From UBA660 sp046704245 (GTDB lineage: Bacteria > Bacillota_I > Bacilli_A > RF39 > UBA660), in NCBI GenBank assembly GCA_046704245.1, contig JBJKSD010000013.1:1-24741 (forward strand): 24,741 bases of DNA. Direction: 5' to 3'. Under the pieces are notes generated by a model that was not told the DNA's origin, ran no database searches, and saw only the letters and a list, made by a program, of their open reading frames with translations. The position numbers were made by a program, and so were the translations under genes. Each line of letters starts with the position of its first letter. Position 1 is the stretch's first letter. Shown piece by piece: positions 15,455-21,783 of the stretch.

Positions 15455-15482
15455 ATTATAACATTCATTTATGGTTTTGCAA
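15455..15482 (-). promoter_or_regulatory. Promoter of the prepilin gene within the end of uvrC
   Basis: On the minus strand, TTGCAA (15477-15482), a 16-base spacer, and TATAAT (15455-15460) with a TG extension (TGTTATAAT). The uvrC stop TGA (15465-15467) lies in the spacer. No terminator separates uvrC from the prepilin gene, so readthrough is also possible. Confidence 0.55.
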
Positions 15483-17234
15483 GAAATTATATAAGTTTAA
15501 AGCTACATTGTGGGGTAAGATGGTTTGTAATTCGTCAAGTGAAGCTTTTTTAATATTACGTAAAGAACCGTATTGTTTTAATAGTAATTGGCGTCTTTTT
15601 GCACCAATACCACCTACTAAATCTAAAGTACTAGCTAAGGCTCCTTTGCTACGATTATCACGATGAAAGGAGATAGAAAAACGATGAACTTCTTCTTGCA
15701 TAATATTTAATAATTGAAATAAGGGACTTCTTTTATCAACCGATATATCGGTAATTGGATTATTCCCTATTAAGGCATTAGTATTATGAAAACTATCTTT
15801 CTTTAAACCAGCTACTGGTATATTTAATTTTAAACTAGCTATTACTTTTCTTGCGACATTAACTTGGTTGATACCACCATCGACGATAATTAAATCAGGA
15901 GGAGTTAAATGATCTTTTAAAACTCTAAAATATCTTCGATAGATAACTTCTTCCATAGCTCCTAGATCGTTGTTAATCGTTGGGGTCGTAATTTTAAATT
16001 TGCGATATTCTTTCTTATCTGGTTTACCATCAGTAAAGACGACCATACCACTGACATAGAAAGTACCAAATAAATTAGAATTATCGAATATTTCTATTCT
16101 ATTTATCTTATTAAGATGTAATTTATCACTTAATGCTTGTAACGCTTTACTTATTCTTTCTTCGTTAGTTTTTAAACTTTCCCATTGTTCTTCAAAATTA
16201 ATTTTAGCATTCTTACTTGCCATATCTAAGACACTTTTATATTTACCTTGCTTAGGTATTTTTACTTTAATATGTAATACTTCTTCTAATAGTTGATCAT
16301 TGGCAATATAAGGAACGATAATTTCTTTGGGTTTAAGATTGTTTTTATTATAGAAATTAACTATATATTCTACTAATTCTTCTTCTATGGTATCTACTGA
16401 TTGAAAAATATTAGCGGTACGACCTACCACTTTACCATTTCTAATAAAAAACACTTGGATTGAAAGATAAGTTTTATCATAGTAATAACCAAAGACATCT
16501 AAATCATCGTTAGTCTTTAAATCAATCGTTTGTTCTTTTAAGGTTATCTCAATATAATCTAGTAAGGCTTTTAATTCTATAGCTTTTTCAAACATTAACT
16601 TATCACTAGCTATCTGCATTTCTTGTTTTATTTTAGAGGTTACAATTGAATGATCACCTTTTAGAAATCTAATTATTTCTTCTTTCATCTTATCAATATC
16701 ATCTTGATTAATATCTTTAGTACAATAACCTAGACATTCACCTAAGTGATAGTAAAGACATGCTCTTTTCTTTAAGGTATTACATTTACGTAAGGGATAT
16801 ATCCTATTTAATAGATTTAAAGTCTTTTTAGCAGCATAAGCATTAGGATAAGGTCCAAATAGTTTGCTTTGTTTTTTCTTACGACGATTAATATTTCTTA
16901 CAATTACTAATCTTGGGTATTTCTCGTCAGTTAATTCAATATAAGGATAACTTTTATCATCTTTAAATAAGATATTATATTTAGGTAGATATTTTTTAAT
17001 TAAATTTATTTCTAATAATAAAGCTTCTAATTCAGTTGGTGTAACGATATATTCAAAATCATGAATATCATTAATCATAAGTAAAGTCTTACCATCATGT
17101 TTACCATTAAAATATGAACTTAATCTATTTTTTAAATTTAAGGCTTTACCAACATAGATAATATTATTATTTTTATCTCTCATTAGATAACAACCAGGTT
17201 TAGTTGGGACTAAGTTTAATTTTGTTTTGAACAT
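15465..17234 (-). CDS. uvrC: Excinuclease ABC subunit C
   Basis: This 589-residue protein makes both incisions around a DNA lesion in the UvrABC repair complex. The GIY-YIG nuclease domain is at the N-terminus (PTKPGCYLMRDKNNNIIYVGKALNLKNRLSSYF split over residues 10-42). Then come the conserved FGPYPNAYAAKKTL and a Cys cluster (CNTLKKRACLYYHLGECLGYC), the UVR UvrB-binding helix pair (around IASDKLMFEKAIELKALLDY), the RNase H-like nuclease (IEIFDNSNLFGTFYVSGMVVF, LIIVDGGINQVN, RFSISFHRD) and a C-terminal helix-hairpin-helix (LVGGIGAKRRQLLLKQYGS). I start at the ATG at 17232-17234, which follows GGTGATATAT; in-frame codons further upstream overlap the promoter. The stop is TGA. In B. subtilis uvrC follows trxA; here yigZ lies between them on the other strand. 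Confidence 0.97.
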   Translation of the reverse strand: MFKTKLNLVPTKPGCYLMRDKNNNIIYVGKALNLKNRLSSYFNGKHDGKTLLMINDIHDFEYIVTPTELEALLLEINLIKKYLPKYNILFKDDKSYPYIELTDEKYPRLVIVRNINRRKKKQSKLFGPYPNAYAAKKTLNLLNRIYPLRKCNTLKKRACLYYHLGECLGYCTKDINQDDIDKMKEEIIRFLKGDHSIVTSKIKQEMQIASDKLMFEKAIELKALLDYIEITLKEQTIDLKTNDDLDVFGYYYDKTYLSIQVFFIRNGKVVGRTANIFQSVDTIEEELVEYIVNFYNKNNLKPKEIIVPYIANDQLLEEVLHIKVKIPKQGKYKSVLDMASKNAKINFEEQWESLKTNEERISKALQALSDKLHLNKINRIEIFDNSNLFGTFYVSGMVVFTDGKPDKKEYRKFKITTPTINNDLGAMEEVIYRRYFRVLKDHLTPPDLIIVDGGINQVNVARKVIASLKLNIPVAGLKKDSFHNTNALIGNNPITDISVDKRSPLFQLLNIMQEEVHRFSISFHRDNRSKGALASTLDLVGGIGAKRRQLLLKQYGSLRNIKKASLDELQTILPHNVALNLYNFLQNHK

Positions 17235-17250
17235 ATATATCACCAAGTAG

Positions 17251-17259
17251 ATTATATCA
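17251..17259 (-). promoter_or_regulatory. Extended -10 promoter of uvrC
   Basis: The minus strand reads TGATATAAT. The predicted leader is about 10 bases and holds only GGTGATAT. A TTGACA at 17264-17269 on this strand is too close (7 bases) to be its -35. Confidence 0.6.
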
Positions 17260-17262
17260 AAT

Positions 17263-17291
17263 TTGTCAATCAATACATAGTGTTATATAAT
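17263..17291 (+). promoter_or_regulatory. Housekeeping promoter of yigZ
   Basis: TTGTCA (17263-17268), a 17-base spacer and TATAAT (17286-17291). The predicted start is about 9 bases before the ATG, so the leader would be little more than GGTGATTAG. It lies back to back with the uvrC promoter. Confidence 0.75.
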
Positions 17292-17306
17292 GATTATGGT
17301 GATTAG

Positions 17307-17909
17307 ATGAATACTATTTTAAATAATATAACAAATGAAATAATAGTTAAGAAATCAAAGTTTATTACAATCCTCAAAACTATCAATAGTGAAGAAGAAG
17401 GATTAAATATTATAAAAAATATAAAACATCAATATAAACATGCTACTCATTATTGTTATGCTTATATAATAGATAATATTAAAAGATATAATGATGATAA
17501 AGAACCTAGTGGTACGGCTGGTATACCTATATTAGAAGGATTAGAACAACATCAATTAAACTATATATTATGTATTATTATTAGGTATTATGGAGGTATT
17601 AAATTAGGAGCTAATAATTTAACTAGAACATATCGTAATAGTGTCTTAGAAGCCTTAAAATTAGCTCAGATAGCTTCTTTAATTAAAGGTAAAGAAGTAA
17701 TTATAAAATTTAAATATGAAGATCAACAACAAGTAGATAAGATATTAAAAGATATTATTATAAGTAATAGACAATATGATCAAATTATTACTTATCAAAT
17801 AGAGATAGAATTAACTAAAATAGCTACTATTAAACAACAATTATTAAATATACCTAACATTATCATAGACGAATTAAAAGATATAAACATAAAAAAAACA
17901 AGTAAGTAA
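17307..17909 (+). CDS. yigZ: YigZ/YvyE (IMPACT, UPF0029) family protein
   Basis: This 200-residue protein has the UPF0029 N-terminal domain: KKSKFITILKTI, KHATHYCYAYII, DDKEPSGTAGIPILEGLE and the signature IRYYGGIKLGANNLTRTYRNS. The C-terminal domain (about 130-195) has the ferredoxin-like fold expected for the family (KEVIIKFKYEDQQQVDKIL). Eukaryotic IMPACT affects the Gcn2 stress pathway; the bacterial role is not settled, though binding to ribosomes or nucleic acid has been suggested. The ATG follows GGTGATTAG. It stands alone on the plus strand between uvrC and trxA, with its own promoter, and its TAA directly abuts the trxA stop. Confidence 0.93.
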   Translation: MNTILNNITNEIIVKKSKFITILKTINSEEEGLNIIKNIKHQYKHATHYCYAYIIDNIKRYNDDKEPSGTAGIPILEGLEQHQLNYILCIIIRYYGGIKLGANNLTRTYRNSVLEALKLAQIASLIKGKEVIIKFKYEDQQQVDKILKDIIISNRQYDQIITYQIEIELTKIATIKQQLLNIPNIIIDELKDINIKKTSK

Positions 17910-17920
17910 TTACTTGTTTT
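17895..17920. terminator. Bidirectional terminator between yigZ and trxA
   Basis: An 11-bp perfect stem (AAAACAAGTAA, complement at 17910-17920) with a 4-base loop. The yigZ TAA (17907-17909) and the trxA TAA (17910-17912) touch with no base between, so the hairpin consists of the last codons and stops of both genes. Confidence 0.82.
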
Positions 17921-18221
17921 CTTGTATCCATTGCATTAGCATTTCTTTACTTTGAAATCCTAATTTAGTTCCTACTGGATTACCATTATTAAATAATACT
18001 AAAGTTGGTATACTCATAACATTATATTGATGGGCTATATCAGGATTACTATCGACATTTACTTTAACTATATTTAAATTAGGCATTTCATTAGCAACTT
18101 GTTCTAATATTGGGGCAATCATCTTACATGGTCCACACCAATCAGCATAGAAATCTACTAATACTGTATTCTCCTTTATTTTATCTTGTAAGTTGTTATC
18201 TTCTAAATGAATAATACTCAT
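17910..18221 (-). CDS. trxA: Thioredoxin
   Basis: This 103-residue protein is a standard cytoplasmic thioredoxin. The active site is FYADWCGPCKMIAP (Cys29 and Cys32), the fold marks are VKVNVDSNPDIA and the cis-proline loop SIPTLVLF, and the C-terminal helix is KEMLMQWIQENK. It supplies electrons to ribonucleotide reductase, peroxiredoxins and methionine sulfoxide reductases. The ATG follows a strong AGAGGAGGAAT site. It follows cvpA by 17 bases, so the two are likely cotranscribed. In B. subtilis trxA also lies near cvpA and uvrC, but with polX and mutS2 between cvpA and trxA; those are absent here. Confidence 0.97.
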   Translation of the reverse strand: MSIIHLEDNNLQDKIKENTVLVDFYADWCGPCKMIAPILEQVANEMPNLNIVKVNVDSNPDIAHQYNVMSIPTLVLFNNGNPVGTKLGFQSKEMLMQWIQENK

Positions 18222-18238
18222 AATATTCCTCCTCTATT

Positions 18239-18949
18239 TTATTTATATTCTTCGAGTATATCGTCGATACCCTTAACTTTTAACTTACCACTATCAACTA
18301 ACTTCTCTATTGATTCTACTGATACTATCTTATGCTTTAATAGTATACCCAATGCTTCCTGATTAAACTGATCATTTGATGTCGATTTATTATATTTAAC
18401 TTTTAAAGTATAAATATCCTCAAAAGAAGCGATAGTGTTATCTAACATTTTAGACAATATTGGGGTCTGTGTCAATATCTTTGGTTTTAATGATGAATCA
18501 TTTATTATTTTAAAATTAAAGGTTGGTAAACTCATAAAGAATAAGATTAAAAAAACTAATAAATATCCTTCTATTAACCCAACTACAAAACCCATTAATT
18601 TAGATGGAATACCAAAAATAATAGTAAAATTTAAAATCTTTTCAATAATATTAGAAAAGAAAGTAAATATCCTTAAAATAAACATTAATACTACTAATAC
18701 TAAAAAGAAAGCTATTAATTCATATAGTAATATATTTAAAACAGTAACGCCTTTAAATATACCAAAGAAATTAAAGAAAGGTAACCTTTCATATAGAAAA
18801 GCAGCAACCGGATTCTTTAACATAAAGGCTATAGCAATAACAGCAACTAATCCTACAAACATAGTAGTCTCTTTTATAAAACCTCTTTGGAAACCAACTG
18901 CACCCCATACTAAAACAAATAATACTATTATAATATCTACAATACTCAT
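18239..18949 (-). CDS. cvpA: CvpA family membrane protein
   Basis: This 236-residue protein matches CvpA (colicin V production): four predicted membrane helices in the first 150 residues. The start is MSIVDIIIVLFVLVWGAVGFQRGFIKE split over the first 27 residues; the helix-loop element with GFVVGLIEGYLLVFLILFF is near 120-140. The extra C-terminal tail (KVKYNKSTSNDQFNQEALG, then VESIEKLVDSGKLKVKG) is soluble and charged. The molecular function is not established; family members are linked to envelope homeostasis. The ATG follows AAGGAGTAAG. A good promoter (TTGCAT, 17, TATAAT) lies upstream, divergent from rnhC, as expected from the Bacillus neighbourhood, where zapA lies between rnhC and cvpA but not here. 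Confidence 0.9.
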   Translation of the reverse strand: MSIVDIIIVLFVLVWGAVGFQRGFIKETTMFVGLVAVIAIAFMLKNPVAAFLYERLPFFNFFGIFKGVTVLNILLYELIAFFLVLVVLMFILRIFTFFSNIIEKILNFTIIFGIPSKLMGFVVGLIEGYLLVFLILFFMSLPTFNFKIINDSSLKPKILTQTPILSKMLDNTIASFEDIYTLKVKYNKSTSNDQFNQEALGILLKHKIVSVESIEKLVDSGKLKVKGIDDILEEYK

Positions 18950-18978
18950 GACTTACTCCTTCCATTCTCTAATAATAT

Positions 18979-19007
18979 ATTATAACTTATTATTTAAAAC
19001 AATGCAA
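18979..19007 (-). promoter_or_regulatory. Housekeeping promoter of cvpA-trxA
   Basis: On the minus strand, TTGCAT (19002-19007), a 17-base spacer and TATAAT (18979-18984). The predicted leader is about 23 bases. It overlaps the rnhC promoter on the other strand. Confidence 0.75.
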
Positions 19008-19011
19008 AATA

Positions 19012-19020
19012 TGATAAAAT
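19012..19020 (+). promoter_or_regulatory. Extended -10 promoter of rnhC
   Basis: TGATAAAAT, with a weak -35 (TTTAAA at 18993-18998, 16 bases upstream). The predicted leader is about 14 bases and includes AGGAGTGG. Confidence 0.5.
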
Positions 19021-19040
19021 ATTTTTAGGAGTGGTTGACA

Positions 19041-19925
19041 ATGAATATTGTTTTTAAAGTAAACGATGACATAAAACAAAAAATGATTGATTATTATAAA
19101 GATAAAGTAAGAGAACAAACACCTCCCTATGCCATCTTTCAAGCTCAAGAAGAAGATACTATTATTACTTTATATGAATCAGGTAAAGTTATGTTTCAAG
19201 GCGTATCAGCAGATATCGATGCTAATATGTGGCGTGATATGAGTAGCCATATAGCTAGTAAACCTAAAACAAAAGATTATTACTATGCTGATGTTATAGG
19301 TTCCGATGAAGTTGGTACCGGTGATTATTTTGGTCCTATTGTTGTAACTTGTACTTATGTTAGCAAACAAGATATATCTTTCTTAGAATCATTAGGTTTA
19401 AAAGATTCTAAAAAGATGAACGATGATGTAATATTAAAAATAGTACCAGAAATTATTAGTAGAATTAAATACTCAAGTATTATTTTAAGTAATAAAGAAT
19501 ATAACGAAAAATATAGCAAAGATATTAATATGAATAAAATAAAAGCTATTTTACATAATAAAGTGTTAAGTAATATGTTAAATAATAATATGCATTATGA
19601 TTATATTATTGTCGATGAATTTGCTAATGGTAATAATTATTATAAATACTTAAAAGATATACCTAATATAGTAAAAAACATTACTTTCTTAACTAAAGGT
19701 GAAGAACAAAGTATTGCTGTAGCTTGTGCTTCGGTTATAAGTAGATATATCTTCTTAAAAGAATTAGCTAAATTAAGTAAAACCATAGATATTGAATTAC
19801 CAAAAGGAGCAAGTAATATCGTAGATAATGTTGGTAAAGAAATAGTTAATAAATATGGTTTTGATAAATTAAAAGAGATAGCTAAAGTTAATTTTAAAAA
19901 TACTGACAAAATAAAAGCAACATAA
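19041..19925 (+). CDS. rnhC: Ribonuclease HIII
   Basis: This 294-residue nuclease cuts RNA in RNA-DNA hybrids. The N-terminal TBP-like substrate-binding domain (residues 1-90) is followed by the RNase H core: VIGSDEVGTGDYFGPIVVT, with the Asp-Glu pair of RNase HIII, LGLKDSKKMND, YIIVDEFANGNNYYKY, GEEQSIAVACASVISRY and ELPKGAS. This is the HIII type and not HII, as shown by the long N-terminal domain and the DEVGTGD.FGP motif. I start at the ATG at 19041 after AGGAGTGG; an in-frame TTG at 19035 is closer to that site than a start should be. It is divergent from cvpA and convergent with a membrane protein gene, with its stop in a terminator loop. Confidence 0.95.
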   Translation: MNIVFKVNDDIKQKMIDYYKDKVREQTPPYAIFQAQEEDTIITLYESGKVMFQGVSADIDANMWRDMSSHIASKPKTKDYYYADVIGSDEVGTGDYFGPIVVTCTYVSKQDISFLESLGLKDSKKMNDDVILKIVPEIISRIKYSSIILSNKEYNEKYSKDINMNKIKAILHNKVLSNMLNNNMHYDYIIVDEFANGNNYYKYLKDIPNIVKNITFLTKGEEQSIAVACASVISRYIFLKELAKLSKTIDIELPKGASNIVDNVGKEIVNKYGFDKLKEIAKVNFKNTDKIKAT

Positions 19926-19937
19926 TTGTTGCTTTTT
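19913..19937. terminator. Bidirectional terminator between rnhC and the 223-aa membrane protein gene
   Basis: A 10-bp stem (AAAAGCAACA, complement at 19927-19936) with a TAAT loop that holds the rnhC stop (19923-19925). The stop of the opposite gene (19936-19938) is at the outer end. A T5 run serves the plus strand. Confidence 0.83.
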
Positions 19938-20607
19938 AATTGGTGATACTTTTATTATCATCTATTGCTTTTTCAATACTAACTGTTGTAGGAGTAAAAG
20001 TAATACTCATTGTAGATAATAACTTATTATTTAAATTGTATATCTCAATATCAACTATTTTTTGCTTTTGTTTACTTTCATCAAAAGTCATATCTAATGC
20101 TAATTCTAGATTATAGTTCATTGGATTATGTTCAATTTTATAACCATTATAATTATTTATATTAGTCATTGAATTATTAGTAATTAAAAATTCATGCTTA
20201 GTATTACAATTATCTAGATAATAAATAATCTTATAGTCTTTTGCTTTATCGATAGCTTTTAACTTGACATAATTTCTATGTACTAGATCATTTTTACTTT
20301 TATATTCATATCCTATCTCACGAAAATACATACCCATTAATTCATTATTATTAAATGAATCTTGTAAATAACTATCACGATATAGATTAGGTTTAATTTC
20401 TTTATTTATATATGCATAACTATATCCAAGATAAAATGCACTGATCATAATAATTAAGGATATCAATAAAGGATAAAATATACAATTATGAATATATTTT
20501 TTATAGATATGCCAATAAATAATTATTATATTTATAGCTAGTAGCAATATTAAAGCTATTAATACATAATTAAACTCAACTACTTTAATAGGAAAATTAT
20601 AAGCCAT
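19936..20607 (-). CDS. Unknown membrane protein, two helices and a soluble C-terminal domain
   Basis: I do not recognise this 223-residue protein. It has two hydrophobic segments, about residues 13-32 (NYVLIALILLLAINIIIIYW) and 43-63 (FYPLLISLIIMISAFYLGYS), in a hairpin layout that would leave residues 65-223 on the same side as the N-terminus. The soluble domain is Asn/Tyr/Lys-rich, looks beta-rich (KIIYYLDNCNTKHEFLITNN, then KIVDIEIYNLNNKLLSTM) and has a single Cys. No catalytic motif is visible. The ATG follows a weak AGAGGCTAAT site; an extended -10 is upstream. It lies at the edge of the inserted block beside holA, and its codon use (very AT-rich) is like that of its neighbours. A lineage-specific envelope protein is the most I can say. 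Confidence 0.7.
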   Translation of the reverse strand: MAYNFPIKVVEFNYVLIALILLLAINIIIIYWHIYKKYIHNCIFYPLLISLIIMISAFYLGYSYAYINKEIKPNLYRDSYLQDSFNNNELMGMYFREIGYEYKSKNDLVHRNYVKLKAIDKAKDYKIIYYLDNCNTKHEFLITNNSMTNINNYNGYKIEHNPMNYNLELALDMTFDESKQKQKIVDIEIYNLNNKLLSTMSITFTPTTVSIEKAIDDNKSITN

Positions 20608-20632
20608 ATTAGCCTCTTTTCTACTATAATAA

Positions 20633-20641
20633 ATTATATCA
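20633..20641 (-). promoter_or_regulatory. Extended -10 promoter of the 223-aa membrane protein gene
   Basis: The minus strand reads TGATATAAT, about 25 bases before the ATG at 20607, with no clear -35. It follows the holA terminator, so an independent transcript is expected. Confidence 0.55.
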
Positions 20642-20691
20642 TAATTGATCTTTTACCTATTAATTTATAATAATAAATATATTGCTTGACA

Positions 20692-20717
20692 TAAAAGGAA
20701 TAGATTAATCTATTCCT
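20692..20717 (-). terminator. Terminator of holA
   Basis: A perfect palindrome with 11-bp arms (AGGAATAGATT at 20696-20706, complement to 20717), followed on the minus strand by T4. It overlaps the holA stop codon (20716-20718). Confidence 0.75.
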
Positions 20718-21681
20718 ATAATTGTAATAAAAATAATTCTAAACCAATATTTTTATCAATCTGACCTGTTTTAATACCAATATCTAAATTAGCTAATTCT
20801 TTTAAGTATTTAATTAATGTACTGTCATCAAATAATCTACCTTTTTGATACGCTAATTTAATACGATATGGATGAATACCTAGTTCACTAGCAATATCTT
20901 TTTCAGTATAACCTTGTTGATATAATATTTTAGTTTGATAGATAATTCTAAATTGATTAGCTAGTAAGACAATTATCTTAATTGGTTCTTCTCCTTGATT
21001 TAATAGCTCATCATAGATAGTAAATATCTTATCTTTATCTTTATTAACGGCTGCTTCGATTAAATCAAATATATTTTCTTCTACTGTTCTAGGTACTAAT
21101 TCAATAATATCTTCTTTAGTAATAATTTTATCATCTAATTTATATAACATTAATTTATCTATTTCGTTATTGATACGATGAAGATTATACCCTACTTTTT
21201 CGATTAAACTATTGATAGTTTCATTATCAATTTTATATTTATTTGTTGTAAAACGATCTTTAACAGCATTAAAGAGATTAACATGGTCTATTTTTTTATA
21301 TTCTAATACTTTAGCTTTTTTCTTTAATGCTTTTACTATTTTTTTTCGTTCATCTAAAGATGAATTAGTAGTTAAGATTAGAATAGTATTAGGGTTAGGA
21401 TTATTAATATATCTAATTAGATTATCGATGTTATGTTCAAAATCAATCTTTTTATTACTGCTAGTTAAAAAGAAACAATCATTAGCTATAATCATCTTTA
21501 AATCGGTTAATAATGATGGCATAGAAGCATCATCTAATACTTCATCGATACTAGTTTCAGTTAAGTCATATTTAATGATGCTATTAGCAATATCAGTTGT
21601 TAAATATTGATCGATAATTTCTTTTATTTTTTGATCGATAAGTTGTTTTTCTTCACCATAAAGTAAATAGACATTATCCAT
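20716..21681 (-). CDS. holA: DNA polymerase III subunit delta
   Basis: This 321-residue protein is the delta subunit of the clamp loader, which opens the sliding clamp. It starts MDNVYLLYGEEKQLIDQKI, the usual HolA beginning (FLLYG.E..L), followed by SMPSLLTDLKMIIANDCFF, TILILTTNSSLDERKK, the region-II helix set with LIEKVGYNLHRINNEIDKL, VEENIFDLIEAAVNKD and the C-terminal collar domain (GEEPIKIIVLLANQFRIIYQ, ELGIHPYRIKLAYQKG, LANLDIGIKTGQIDKNIGLE). The divergent Rossmann core lacks a working Walker A, as usual for delta. The ATG follows TTAGGTGGTAAT. It follows comEC, the order of B. subtilis (comEC-holA-rpsT), but here rpsT is 10 kb further away. An extended -10 promoter lies between the comEC terminator and the gene. 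Confidence 0.94.
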   Translation of the reverse strand: MDNVYLLYGEEKQLIDQKIKEIIDQYLTTDIANSIIKYDLTETSIDEVLDDASMPSLLTDLKMIIANDCFFLTSSNKKIDFEHNIDNLIRYINNPNPNTILILTTNSSLDERKKIVKALKKKAKVLEYKKIDHVNLFNAVKDRFTTNKYKIDNETINSLIEKVGYNLHRINNEIDKLMLYKLDDKIITKEDIIELVPRTVEENIFDLIEAAVNKDKDKIFTIYDELLNQGEEPIKIIVLLANQFRIIYQTKILYQQGYTEKDIASELGIHPYRIKLAYQKGRLFDDSTLIKYLKELANLDIGIKTGQIDKNIGLELFLLQL

Positions 21682-21697
21682 ATTACCACCTAATCAA

Positions 21698-21706
21698 ATT
21701 ATATCA
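21698..21706 (-). promoter_or_regulatory. Extended -10 promoter of holA
   Basis: The minus strand reads TGATATAAT right after the T-rich tail of the comEC terminator. The predicted leader is about 10 bases. No -35 is visible. Confidence 0.5.
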
Positions 21707-21709
21707 TAT

Positions 21710-21740
21710 AAAAATAAAAATGGGGCTTAAAAAAGCCCCA
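21710..21740 (-). terminator. Strong terminator downstream of comEC
   Basis: An 8-bp GC-rich stem (TGGGGCTT, AAGCCCCA; 21721-21740) with a 4-base loop and a long T-rich tail on the minus strand. It is the most GC-rich hairpin in the window. Confidence 0.92.
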
Positions 21741-21752
21741 CTATCTATATAA

Positions 21753-21772
21753 ACGCTAAAATAGCTTAGCGT
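21753..21772 (-). terminator. Second hairpin between comEC and its main terminator
   Basis: A 7-bp stem (ACGCTAA, TTAGCGT) with a 6-base loop and a short T3 tail on the minus strand, 12 bases after the comEC stop and just before the main terminator. It could be a weak first terminator or a stabilising 3' structure. Confidence 0.5.
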
Positions 21773-21783
21773 CCTAATACATA

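Noticed and set aside
17264..17269. TTGACA on the minus strand upstream of uvrC as a -35.
   Set aside because: It is only 7 bases from the TATAAT; the useful signal is the extended -10.
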